A stretch of DNA of 64,000 nt, taken from the NCBI RefSeq assembly GCF_000426185.1, contig NZ_KE384505.1:125741-189740 (forward strand), read 5' to 3'. The notes beneath the pieces were generated by a model that saw only the letters and a program-made list of their open reading frames with translations, was not told the origin of the DNA and ran no database searches. Both the position numbers and the translations under genes were made by a program. Positions 24,815 to 32,294 of this stretch are shown here, piece by piece; positions within the stretch are counted from its first letter, which is position 1; every line of letters starts with the position of its first letter. Origin of the DNA: Cellulomonas sp. URHD0024 (GTDB taxonomy: Bacteria; Actinomycetota; Actinomycetes; Actinomycetales; Cellulomonadaceae).

Positions 24815-26185
24815 ATGGGTATCAGGAAGACCATTGCCGCTGTGGTGGCCGGGACGCTCGTCGCGGCGGCCGCCGTGGCGCTGGCAGGGCCGGCGTCGGC
24901 CGTCGACGAGTCTCCGGATCTTCCGGGTGACGTGCTGTGGTTCAACACGGCGGGTCCGCTGGCCAGCCAGACGCCGGCCACCCAGATCTTCTCGGGCTCG
25001 GACGCGACGAACCGCCCGTGGATCACGCTGACCACGGAGAACCCGTGCCCGGCAGGCACCACCTCGATGGCGCAGTACATCCGGGTCCCGGGTGCCGCCG
25101 GTGTGCCGGAGATCGAGTGGACCCAGGTCCAGATGGGTGGCAACGCCACGCTGAAGGACGCGGACGGCCGGTTCTACACGACGGCGACCTCGCAGGCGGA
25201 CCGCCTGAACAAGTCCGAGGTCATCGCCTACCAGGTCGCCCACCCGGGCACCAACCACTACCCGTTCCTCTCGGTGTGCCAGAACGGTCCGGCCGTCGTC
25301 GGCAACTTCCGCACGATGGTGGACATCTCCGGGAACAGCCTGACCACCCTCGCCTGGACCATCCACTCCAAGGTGATCGCTGGGGGCACCGGCCCGGTCG
25401 CCGTGGCGACGACCACGACGCTCGCCGCGACGCCGTCGGGGGTCGACCTGGTCCTCACCGCGACGGTCGCACCGGCTGCCGCGGCCGGAACGGTGACCTT
25501 CAAGGAGGGTGCGACGGTCCTCGGCAGTGCACCCGTCTCAGGCGGGACCGCGTCGCACACGGTGACCGCGCCGGCGACCGGTAACCACACGTACACGGCC
25601 AGCTTCACCCCGACCGACCCGGCGGCCTACGTGGCGTCGACGGTGACCCAGAGCGTCGCTCTCGGCCTTGCCGGTGGCTCGCTGACCGTGACGCTGACCG
25701 TCCCCGGCGCACCGGCCGAGCCGGGCGCCCTGACGCTGAGCGTCCCGAGCGCACCCGTCGCCCTGGCCGGCGTCCGTGACGCCGGCAACACCCGGATCAC
25801 CGCGTCCGGAGCCCTGCCGCAGATCGTCGTCACGGACACGCGTCGCGACGACCTCCTGACGGGCTGGCGCGTCAGCGTCCAGGCAGGGGACTTCACCGGG
25901 ACCAAGGGGACGGTCGGGGCGAAGTACCTCGGCTGGAAGCCCGCCACACCGGTGATGGCCAAGGACGGTGCCGCTCCGCTCCTCGTGCAGGCCGGGGTGG
26001 AGGCCGCGTCGTTCCTGGACGACCCGGTGAGCACGGGGCTGGGCGCCAGCAAGACCTTGGCGGAGACGACCGCGAGCGGACGCGGCGCGACGACGCTGGG
26101 GGCGGCGCTCAACCTCGCCATCCCGCCCAGCACCGCCGAGGGCAGCTACACCTCGACGATCACCGTGACCCTCGTCGGGAACTGA
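24815..26185 (+). CDS. Secreted Ig-like protein with WxL-like C-terminal domain
   Basis: A 456-residue exported protein, sister of the one at 21633. Signal peptide 1-29; residues 30-~190 repeat the same unique N-terminal domain (DLPGDVLWFNTAGPLASQTP, KDADGRFYTTATSQADRLN); one Big_3 Ig-like domain (~200-285); then a clear WxL-like domain: LPQIVVTDTRRDD, TGWRVSVQAGDFTG, KYLGWKP and the closing EGSYTSTITVTLVGN. The two Trp motifs (GWRV and YLGW) correspond to the proximal and distal WxL motifs. Predicted to bind the cell wall together with the DUF916 proteins beside it. AGGAGG ribosome site nine bases before the ATG; a terminator-like hairpin follows. Confidence 0.78.
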   Translation: MGIRKTIAAVVAGTLVAAAAVALAGPASAVDESPDLPGDVLWFNTAGPLASQTPATQIFSGSDATNRPWITLTTENPCPAGTTSMAQYIRVPGAAGVPEIEWTQVQMGGNATLKDADGRFYTTATSQADRLNKSEVIAYQVAHPGTNHYPFLSVCQNGPAVVGNFRTMVDISGNSLTTLAWTIHSKVIAGGTGPVAVATTTTLAATPSGVDLVLTATVAPAAAAGTVTFKEGATVLGSAPVSGGTASHTVTAPATGNHTYTASFTPTDPAAYVASTVTQSVALGLAGGSLTVTLTVPGAPAEPGALTLSVPSAPVALAGVRDAGNTRITASGALPQIVVTDTRRDDLLTGWRVSVQAGDFTGTKGTVGAKYLGWKPATPVMAKDGAAPLLVQAGVEAASFLDDPVSTGLGASKTLAETTASGRGATTLGAALNLAIPPSTAEGSYTSTITVTLVGN

Positions 26186-26192
26186 TCCACGA

Positions 26193-26222
26193 GATGCCGG
26201 GTGCGGAGGCGCACCCGGCATC
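26193..26222 (+). terminator. Perfect hairpin between the WxL-like gene and the second DUF916 gene
   Basis: A 12-bp perfect stem (26193-26204 with 26211-26222) around a six-base loop, starting eight bases after the stop codon and ending 37 bases before the next ATG. It can end the upstream transcript or act as a partial terminator that lowers expression of the DUF916-pstB genes. Confidence 0.7.
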
Positions 26223-26259
26223 CGTGGCCCGACCTGATCCACCAGCAGGAAGTACACAC

Positions 26260-27750
26260 ATGCGAAAGACCGCAGCCCTCCTGACCGCGGTGCTGGTCGT
26301 TGCGGCCGCCGTGGGCCTCACGGCCGGTGCCGCCGTCGCCGACGACGCGACCGTCGCCTGGTCGGTCAGCCCGGCGACGGCCGACGGCAAGCTCGACGCA
26401 CGCTCGCGGGTCGAGCTGCAGCTCGATCCCGGCGCCGGCGTGCACGACCAGGTGCTCGTCGCCAACGCCTCCACGGTCGAGCAGACGTTCCGGGTCTACG
26501 GCGCCGATGCGTTCAACACGGCCGACGGCGGCTACGACCTGCAACCCGGTGCGACGACGCCTCAGGACGTGGGCGCGTGGATCACGTTCGCCGCGCCGAC
26601 GGTGACCATCCCGCCGTTGGCGTCGGCCGTGGTCGGTTTCGACGTCGCCGTCCCCGCCGGTGCCTCGCCGGGCGACCACGCGGGCGGCATCGTGGTCTCG
26701 CAGGCCGCGCCGAGCACGGGCGGAGTCGTCGTCGACTCGCGGGTCGCGCTCCGCCTCGCCGTCCGGGTGACGGGTGAGCTCGCTCCGGCTCTCGAGGTCC
26801 GCTCGGTCACGGCGTCGTACTCCGGCACGGTCAAGCCGTTCGCGCCGGGTCGGGCCACGGTCCGCTACACCCTGGTCAACACCGGCAACGTCAAGGTCGT
26901 GGGCAAGCCGCGGCTGCGCGTGAGCGGACCGTTCGGCCTGGGCCGTGTCGACGTGGCTCCCGGCAACACCCAGGAGGTGCTGCCGGGGGAGTCGTTCGTC
27001 GTCGAGTCGCAGCTCGACTCCATCCTGCCGTTCGTGGCGATGACGGCGACCGCCGACGTCGCGATGAGCGCGGCGCCGGGCCCCGACACCGAGATTCCGC
27101 TCGTGTCCAGCACGGGCCACACCCTGTTCTTCGCGCCGCCGTGGGCGTTGCTCCTCGTGCTCGCGCTGGCCGCCGTCGCCGTCGTCGTCGTGCTCCGACG
27201 GAGGCGCGCGCGTCGCCGCGAGGGCGAGGCTCTCTGGCACGAGATGGTCGCGGAGGCGGGACGGTCGGGGACCCCGGGGGCCCTCGTCGGCCCCGGCGAC
27301 GCGGCGGCTGGCGCGGGCGTGCGCCACCAGGCCGTCGGCGTTGTCGCCCTGCTCCTGCTCGTCGGCGCCGGCGTCGCGGCCGCTCCGCCGGATCCGGTCG
27401 TCGAGGCCGGCAGCCTCACCCTCAGCGTCCCGCCGGCCACCGTCCCACCGGCGGCCCCTGTCGCGCCACCGGCAACGGCGGCGCACGTGCCCGGTCAGGA
27501 GACCGCGGTCACCGGCTCGCACGACGCCCTCACGCAACCCCCACCAGCCGCCGGCGGGGACGGCGCGCCGGTCGCGGGCCCGACCCCGACGGCGCAGGCC
27601 GTCGCCGCCGACCAGGTCTGGCGAGCGCGCCATGGCCTGTCCCCGGCGCAGTGGGCGCTCGTCGTCCTGGGCGCCGGCGCGGCCGTCGTCGCCGGTGGTC
27701 TGGCTCTCCGGCCGCTCGTGCGGCGCCAGGCGGCGGGGGTGCGGCCGTGA
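26260..27750 (+). CDS. DUF916-type WxL-interacting membrane protein with extra C-terminal half
   Basis: A 496-residue protein. Signal peptide 1-27; DUF916-like beta domain (GAGVHDQVLVANASTVEQTF, PPLASAVVGFDVAVPAGASP) and partner domain (TVKPFAPGRATVRYTLVNTG, RLRVSGPFGLG); helix ALLLVLALAAVAVVVVL with Arg-rich stop at about residue 310. Unlike its paralogue at 23518 it continues: a second signal-like helix (GVVALLLLVGAGVAAAPP), a stretch GSLTLSVPP that resembles the start of a WxL domain, a Pro-rich segment and a last helix (WALVVLGAGAAVVAGGLAL). This looks like fusion with the beginning of another secreted gene. GTGA overlap with pstB. Confidence 0.75.
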   Translation: MRKTAALLTAVLVVAAAVGLTAGAAVADDATVAWSVSPATADGKLDARSRVELQLDPGAGVHDQVLVANASTVEQTFRVYGADAFNTADGGYDLQPGATTPQDVGAWITFAAPTVTIPPLASAVVGFDVAVPAGASPGDHAGGIVVSQAAPSTGGVVVDSRVALRLAVRVTGELAPALEVRSVTASYSGTVKPFAPGRATVRYTLVNTGNVKVVGKPRLRVSGPFGLGRVDVAPGNTQEVLPGESFVVESQLDSILPFVAMTATADVAMSAAPGPDTEIPLVSSTGHTLFFAPPWALLLVLALAAVAVVVVLRRRRARRREGEALWHEMVAEAGRSGTPGALVGPGDAAAGAGVRHQAVGVVALLLLVGAGVAAAPPDPVVEAGSLTLSVPPATVPPAAPVAPPATAAHVPGQETAVTGSHDALTQPPPAAGGDGAPVAGPTPTAQAVAADQVWRARHGLSPAQWALVVLGAGAAVVAGGLALRPLVRRQAAGVRP

Positions 27751-28700
27751 ACGATCCGACCCTCGCGTCGCCCCTCGCCCGCCCCGAACGGCTCACGGTG
27801 CTCGTGCCGCCGGTCCCACCAGTTCCGAGTGTCGACGACGTCCCCGCGATGCCGCCTTCCCGCACCGCCGTCCAGACCGACGAGCCGCGCCGGACGCCGT
27901 TGCCGCAGTCCTACGCGCCGCGGGATCTCGCCAACCTGCGCGCCGAGGGCATCTCGGCGTGGTTCGGCACGCACATGGTGCTCGACCGCGTCTCGCTCAA
28001 CATGCCCGCGGGGATCATCACGTCGCTGATCGGGCCCTCCGGCTGTGGCAAGTCGACCTTCCTGCGGATCCTCAACCGCATGCACGAGCTCGTCCCGTCG
28101 GCTGCCATGGCCGGTCAGGTCCTGCTCGACGGCGCCGACGTGTACGACCCGAAGCGCCGACTGACCGATGCGCGCCGACACATCGGGATGGTGTTCCAGA
28201 AGCCGAACCCCTTCCCGGCCATGAGCATCCGCGAGAACGTGCTCGCCGGTCTGCGGCTGACGGGCATGAAGGCCTCGAACTCGGACAAGGATGCGCTGGT
28301 CGAGTCGTCCCTGCGCCGGGCGGGGCTGTGGGCGGAGGTCGCCAACCGGCTCTCCGCTCCGGGCGGAGGACTGTCCGGCGGTCAGCAGCAGCGGCTGTGC
28401 ATCGCCCGCTCGCTCGCCGTCCGTCCCCGGGTGCTGCTCATGGACGAGCCGTGCTCCGCCCTCGACCCGACCTCCACCCGGGTCATCGAGGAGACCATGC
28501 TCGAGCTCGCGCAGGAGGTGACCATCGTGATCGTCACGCACAACATGCAGCAGGCGGCGCGCGTGTCACAACAGTGCGCGTTCTTCCTCGCGTCGCAGGG
28601 GACGCCCGGCGTGATCGTCGAGCACGGTGACACGTCCGCGATGTTCCAGTCCCCCCAGGACGAGCGGACGGCGGCGTACGTCGAGGGGCGGTTCGGGTGA
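27747..28700 (+). CDS. pstB: Phosphate ABC transporter ATP-binding protein PstB
   Basis: A 317-residue cytoplasmic ATPase that powers the PstCA channel. The Walker A motif is GPSGCGKST (96-104), PstB-specific MVFQKPNPFPAMSIREN follows, the signature is LSGGQQQR (209-216), Walker B is VLLMDEPCSALDPTS, and the switch is VTHNMQQAARVSQQ. About 60 N-terminal residues are a Pro-rich addition not seen in standard PstB (~255 residues). It is the only ATPase in the cluster and lies 12.7 kb after pstA, coupled by a GTGA overlap to a surface-protein gene, which is unusual. Confidence 0.93.
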   Translation: MNDPTLASPLARPERLTVLVPPVPPVPSVDDVPAMPPSRTAVQTDEPRRTPLPQSYAPRDLANLRAEGISAWFGTHMVLDRVSLNMPAGIITSLIGPSGCGKSTFLRILNRMHELVPSAAMAGQVLLDGADVYDPKRRLTDARRHIGMVFQKPNPFPAMSIRENVLAGLRLTGMKASNSDKDALVESSLRRAGLWAEVANRLSAPGGGLSGGQQQRLCIARSLAVRPRVLLMDEPCSALDPTSTRVIEETMLELAQEVTIVIVTHNMQQAARVSQQCAFFLASQGTPGVIVEHGDTSAMFQSPQDERTAAYVEGRFG

Positions 28701-29083
28701 GCGTTCGTCGAGCAGTCGCGGTCCTGGCAGTGCTCGCACCGCTGGACGCCGGCGGGCGCCGAGGCCCCGCCGCACGCGCAGGGGGCGACTTCGCCGGTCC
28801 CACCGGCCCCACCGGCACCGAGTACCTGGGGTGGCAGCCGGCGCGCCCGTCGAGTGCCCTGGAGCCTGGCAGCCCGCTGTCCGTGCAGGCCGGGCCGGCT
28901 GTGGAGTCCAGGTACGCGGCGTCCAGGAGCGCCGGCCTGGGGACGAGCCGGCTCCTGGCCGAGTCGCTCGTGCCGGGTCGCGGTGTCACCACGCTCGGCG
29001 GCGTGCTCCAGCTCGCCGGACCCGCGTCGACCGCTGGTGGCGCGTACACCTCCACGCTGACGGTGACGCTCGTCAGCTCCTGA
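28697..29083 (+). CDS. Truncated WxL-like domain protein (possible gene remnant)
   Basis: A 128-residue product with a GTG overlapping the pstB stop. From about residue 31 it aligns with the last ~100 residues of the protein at 24815: EYLGWQPARP versus KYLGWKPATP, SVQAGPAVESRY versus LVQAGVEAASFL, and GGAYTSTLTVTLVSS versus EGSYTSTITVTLVGN. The first half of the WxL domain, including the proximal Trp motif and the TDTR strand, is missing, and the N-terminus (MSVRRAVAVLAVLAPLDAGG) is only a poor signal peptide. Either a small secreted remnant or a decaying gene fragment. Confidence 0.55.
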   Translation: MSVRRAVAVLAVLAPLDAGGRRGPAARAGGDFAGPTGPTGTEYLGWQPARPSSALEPGSPLSVQAGPAVESRYAASRSAGLGTSRLLAESLVPGRGVTTLGGVLQLAGPASTAGGAYTSTLTVTLVSS

Positions 29084-29238
29084 TCGGGCCTCGTCGTACT
29101 GCCCAGGACGTGTGGTCGAGTGAGCGTCCTGACTCGACCTGCTCACGAGCCCGACGGCCCACAAGTCAACGGCCGACGGCCGGATCGACCGGCAATCGGG
29201 TGATCCGGCCGTGCAGGTGTCCGGTTCGTCCCTAAGCA

Positions 29239-29302
29239 CACCTGTGTGACTCATGGGACTCGTGTGACAGGTGTTCACTTCTGAGGTTTCCGCGGGTAGC
29301 GT
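29239..29302 (+). promoter_or_regulatory. Putative promoter and repeat-rich operator of the NlpC/P60 gene
   Basis: GTGTGAC occurs twice (29244-29250 and 29262-29268), 18 bases apart, and CACCTGT/ACAGGTG (29239-29245, 29267-29273) form an inverted repeat over the same bases. A -35-like TTCACT (29274-29279), 17-base spacer and -10-like TAGCGT (29297-29302) follow. The reverse strand of the direct repeat, GTCACAC, resembles MtrA-type sites described upstream of cell-wall hydrolase genes in mycobacteria; that link is inference. The rest of 29084-29380 shows nothing else. Confidence 0.4.
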
Positions 29303-29380
29303 CCCCGAGGGGGCGACCGTCCGGTCGCACCCACGAGACGCATACCGACGACGGCTCGCCCGGCGTCCACCTGGAGGACC

Positions 29381-30871
29381 GTGAGCCCGCGCGCCGCAGC
29401 CCGCTACCGACTTCCGTCGGTGGTCGCGACGGTCGCGCTCGTCGGGACCCTGCTCGTCGGTGCAGCGTCGGACGTCGTCGCCGCGCCTCCGCAGCCCACG
29501 CCGCCGTCCGCGCAGGACGTGCAGGACGCGCAGGGAGCGGTCGCCGCCGCGTCCCGATCCGTCGCCGGGATGGAGGTCCGCCTCGCCCAGCTGAGCGCGA
29601 CGACCGACGGGGCGAATCTCAAGGTCCAGCAGGCCGGTGAGGCGTACACCCAGGCCCTGTCCGACGCAGACGTCGCGGCGCAGGCGTCAACCGACGCCGC
29701 GGCCGCGTCGGCCGACGCCGCCGCTGTCGCCGAGACCGCGCGGCGACAGCTCGTCGCGATCGCGCGGGAGATCGCGCGGTCCGGTGGCTCGACCGACATG
29801 TTCCAGGCGCTGCTGTCCGCCGACGGCTTCCAGGACGTGGCCAGCCGCAGCTCCGCACTCGACCGGATCAGCGGCAAGACCGACGAGGCCGTGCAGCAGT
29901 ACAGGGCCTCACAGCTCGTCTCGACGATGCTGGCCAAGCGAGCCACGGCGGCCGCCGACGACGCGGCCGCGGCCAAGGCGGCATCCGCCGACGCCCTGAA
30001 GAGTGCCGAGCAGGCCCAGGCGGACGCGGTCCAGGCCGAGTCGGACGCCGCCGCTGAGCGCGACACCCTGATCATCCAGCTCGCCGCTGCCCGCCAGACG
30101 AGCGCCGACGTCGAGCGCGCGCGTCAGGACTTCGTCGACCAGCAGCGCCGTGACCGCGAGGACGCCGCAGCACGCGCGGCCGCGCTCAAGCCGGCGCCCG
30201 TCGCCGTAGCCCCCCCGGTCGTGCACGGCGGCTCCACGACGCCCGCGGTGACGACCCCGCCCGTACAGACCCCACCACCCACGACGCCGCCGGCGAACAC
30301 CCCGCCGGCGAACACCCCGCCTGCGAACACCCCGCCTGCGAACACCCCGCCCGCGAACACCCCGCCTGCGAACACCCCGCCTGCGAACACCCCGCCCGCG
30401 ACGACGCCACCTGCGACGACCCCGCCGGCGCCCGCTCCTCCGGTGGTCACGCCCCCGGCGACGCCCTACGGCCTCGGGACGGGAACGTCGCGTGGGTCCG
30501 CAGCCGGTGGCGCGGCGGCGCTCGCGTGGGCGGAGACCAAGATCGGCTTGCCGTACCTCTGGGCGGCGACCGGCCCGAACGCCTACGACTGCTCCGGCCT
30601 GACCATGAGCGCCTGGCGCGCGGCCGGGGGCGTCAACCTCGCTCGGACGTCACGCGACCAGTACAGGCAGGTGCTGAAGATCAGCTACAACGACCTGCGC
30701 CCGGGTGACCTCGTCTTCTGGTCGACCGATCCGCACAACCCCGGCGCGGTCTACCACGTGGCCATGTGGGCCGGGAACGGGATGATCATGGAGGCACCGC
30801 AGCCTCTGAGCCCGCTCCGGCTGACCAAGATGCGCTGGGGCTCGACGATGCCCTTCGCCGGCCGCCCGTAG
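29381..30871 (+). CDS. Secreted NlpC/P60 peptidoglycan endopeptidase (RipA-like)
   Basis: A 496-residue exported enzyme. Signal peptide (1-~35, ends DVVAAPP); an Ala/Asp/Gln-rich coiled coil (~43-270); a Pro/Thr linker with seven TPPAN repeats; and a C-terminal NlpC/P60 domain with the nucleophile in YDCSGLT (Cys404), the base in VYHVAMW (His459) and LRPGDLVFW between them. It is expected to cut stem peptides between D-Glu and diaminopimelate or an analogue during cell separation; the coiled coil in RipA-type enzymes is autoinhibitory. GTG at 29381 follows a GGAGG site. Downstream are two palindromic repeats. Confidence 0.9.
   Translation: MSPRAAARYRLPSVVATVALVGTLLVGAASDVVAAPPQPTPPSAQDVQDAQGAVAAASRSVAGMEVRLAQLSATTDGANLKVQQAGEAYTQALSDADVAAQASTDAAAASADAAAVAETARRQLVAIAREIARSGGSTDMFQALLSADGFQDVASRSSALDRISGKTDEAVQQYRASQLVSTMLAKRATAAADDAAAAKAASADALKSAEQAQADAVQAESDAAAERDTLIIQLAAARQTSADVERARQDFVDQQRRDREDAAARAAALKPAPVAVAPPVVHGGSTTPAVTTPPVQTPPPTTPPANTPPANTPPANTPPANTPPANTPPANTPPANTPPATTPPATTPPAPAPPVVTPPATPYGLGTGTSRGSAAGGAAALAWAETKIGLPYLWAATGPNAYDCSGLTMSAWRAAGGVNLARTSRDQYRQVLKISYNDLRPGDLVFWSTDPHNPGAVYHVAMWAGNGMIMEAPQPLSPLRLTKMRWGSTMPFAGRP
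30286..30400 (+). repeat. 15-base tandem repeat encoding Pro-Pro-Ala-Asn-Thr
   Basis: Seven units of AACACCCCGCC plus four variable bases at 15-base spacing from 30296. They form the linker before the NlpC/P60 domain. Unit number may vary between strains. Confidence 0.9.
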
Positions 30872-30884
30872 CCCCCACCACCCA

Positions 30885-30928
30885 ACGTCCGCACTCGTGG
30901 GGCCAATACCCCCGAGGAGTGCGGACGT
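30885..30928. repeat. Palindromic repeat copy A
   Basis: Perfect 12-base arms ACGTCCGCACTC (30885-30896) and GAGTGCGGACGT (30917-30928) with an inner GGGGCCAATACCCCC. Lies between the convergent ends of the NlpC/P60 and DUF559 genes. Member of an eleven-copy family in this window. Confidence 0.9.
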
Positions 30929-30947
30929 CGCCTACAGCCACTCCGCA

Positions 30948-30991
30948 ACGTCCGCCCTCGTGAGGGCTATTGCGCCGAGGAGTGCGGACGT
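30948..30991. repeat. Palindromic repeat copy B
   Basis: Arms ACGTCCGCCCTC and GAGTGCGGACGT with one mismatch, 19 bases after copy A, just beyond the end of the DUF559 gene. Confidence 0.88.
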
Positions 30992-31011
30992 CCGCGGGGA
31001 GGAGCGCTGCG

Positions 31012-31968
31012 TCATGGCCGCCAGCCGGCTTGGCGTAGCGCTCGCTCCACCGCATCCAGGTGCTTGCTCGGGTCGAGCCGCAGGCCGAGGCTCGGGATCC
31101 GGAGCACCACGTCACCGAGCAAGGCGATCTCGTTGTGGCGCAGGCTGTCCTCGACCCACCGGTCGAGCTGCAGGTGGCCGATCCCGTCGATCTCGACGGT
31201 CACTCTCCAGCGGCTCCACCGCACGTCGAGATAGGCGCGGCCCCCGGCGTCCACCACCACCTGGCGATCGGGCTCGGGCAACCCTCGGCGTCGGCAGTGC
31301 GCCGCGAAGTCGAGCTCGTTGAGGCTCGCGACCCCGGAGTCGATCTCGTGGAGCAGGCCGCGCAGCAGCGTCCGACGCCTGTCGCGGCGCACGAGGTCGA
31401 GTGCGCCGGCCACCGCGGACACGGAGGTCAGACGTTGCTGGATCGGGCTCACCAGCAGCAGAGCGGCCTCGCGATCGGTCCTCGCCCACAGGGCGGCTTG
31501 GACGGTTGCCGCCTCGGCCGTCATGCGGACGATGCCCTCTGTGGTGACGTCGTCGTCGCGCCAGCGCCTCGTCTCGTGGACGCGCACACCGATCGGTGCA
31601 GGCACAGGGTGCGACGACTTCGGGGCGGCGATGTGGATGTCGCCGTCGTCGGCGATCCCGTGGAGGCCGCAGGCGATCAAAGCCGTGACCCCGCCGAGTG
31701 CAGCGCGCGGCACGGTGCCGACGATCGACCGGGGTGCGCACTCGAGGACAGCGAGCCACCAGTCGAGCCGGACGCCGGCCACCGGTGGTGCGACCACGAG
31801 CGTCTGCCGGCCCAGCACCCGCCATCGTTCGCCCCGGATCTCGGCTCGCACCTGATCGGCGGTGATCCCGAGCGCCCTGACCTGTGACCTTGTGAGGAGC
31901 CCCGCCTGCCCACGAGCGTGCGACCGCGCGAGCTCGCGGCGTGCTCGACGCTGGCTCTCGTTCGTCAT
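31012..31968 (-). CDS. AbiEi-like winged-helix protein with DUF559 (Vsr-like) nuclease domain
   Basis: A 318-residue protein. The N-terminus (GLLTRSQVRALGITADQVRA, then GERWRVLGRQTLVV) is the winged-helix domain seen in type IV antitoxin AbiEi-like regulators. The C-terminus has the Vsr/DUF559 endonuclease fold: AYLDVRWSRWRVTVEIDGIG followed by His-Leu-Gln, with the Asp, Glu and His expected at the metal site, so the nuclease may be active. This two-domain layout is frequent in Actinobacteria and has no established role. The ATG at 31968 is chosen because an upstream start at 32082 would read through palindrome C. Palindromes flank it: two after its end, three before its start. Confidence 0.8.
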   Translation of the reverse strand: MTNESQRRARRELARSHARGQAGLLTRSQVRALGITADQVRAEIRGERWRVLGRQTLVVAPPVAGVRLDWWLAVLECAPRSIVGTVPRAALGGVTALIACGLHGIADDGDIHIAAPKSSHPVPAPIGVRVHETRRWRDDDVTTEGIVRMTAEAATVQAALWARTDREAALLLVSPIQQRLTSVSAVAGALDLVRRDRRRTLLRGLLHEIDSGVASLNELDFAAHCRRRGLPEPDRQVVVDAGGRAYLDVRWSRWRVTVEIDGIGHLQLDRWVEDSLRHNEIALLGDVVLRIPSLGLRLDPSKHLDAVERALRQAGWRP

Positions 31969-32050
31969 GACGCAACGCTGCCCGTCGCAAAGCCGCCGTG
32001 ACGACGCTCCACGGAGCCTGTGGAAACCGCGACCCTGTGGACGGCTCACC

Positions 32051-32093
32051 ACGTCCGCACTCCGGAGGCCCATACCCCCCACGAGTGCGGACG
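32051..32093. repeat. Palindromic repeat copy C
   Basis: ACGTCCGCACTC (32051-32062) and GAGTGCGGACG (32083-32093) around CGGAGGCCCATACCCCCCAC. Upstream of the DUF559 start. Confidence 0.88.
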
Positions 32094-32112
32094 CAAGCCC
32101 TGCGAAACGGCA

Positions 32113-32155
32113 ACGTCCGCACTCCGGAGGCCCATACCCCCACGGAGTGCGGACG
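32113..32155. repeat. Palindromic repeat copy D
   Basis: ACGTCCGCACTC (32113-32124) and GAGTGCGGACG (32145-32155); inner part nearly the same as copy C, 62 bases away, so C and D look like a recent local duplication. Confidence 0.88.
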
Positions 32156-32224
32156 CAGCCAGGTGCGCACCTCGCTGGTCGCTACACCGGCACCGTGAGG
32201 CAGTCCTGCCCCCGAGAAGCAGCA

Positions 32225-32267
32225 ACGTCCGCACTCGGGGGGCCAATACCCCCCACGAGTGCGGACG
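32225..32267. repeat. Palindromic repeat copy E
   Basis: ACGTCCGCACTC (32225-32236) and GAGTGCGGACG (32257-32267) around GGGGGGCCAATACCCCCCAC, 28 bases after the ppa stop. Inner bases resemble copy A. The remainder of 31969-32294 holds no gene. Confidence 0.88.
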
Positions 32268-32294
32268 GTGCCGTGAGATCAGCGCACAGACAGC

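Noticed and set aside
31012..32082. DUF559 protein starting at 32082
   Set aside because: The added 38 residues are the translation of palindrome C and its flank, not part of the winged-helix domain.
30885..32267. CRISPR array
   Set aside because: The repeats are palindromes with irregular spacing, found far apart in the genome segment, and there are no spacers of constant length or cas genes.
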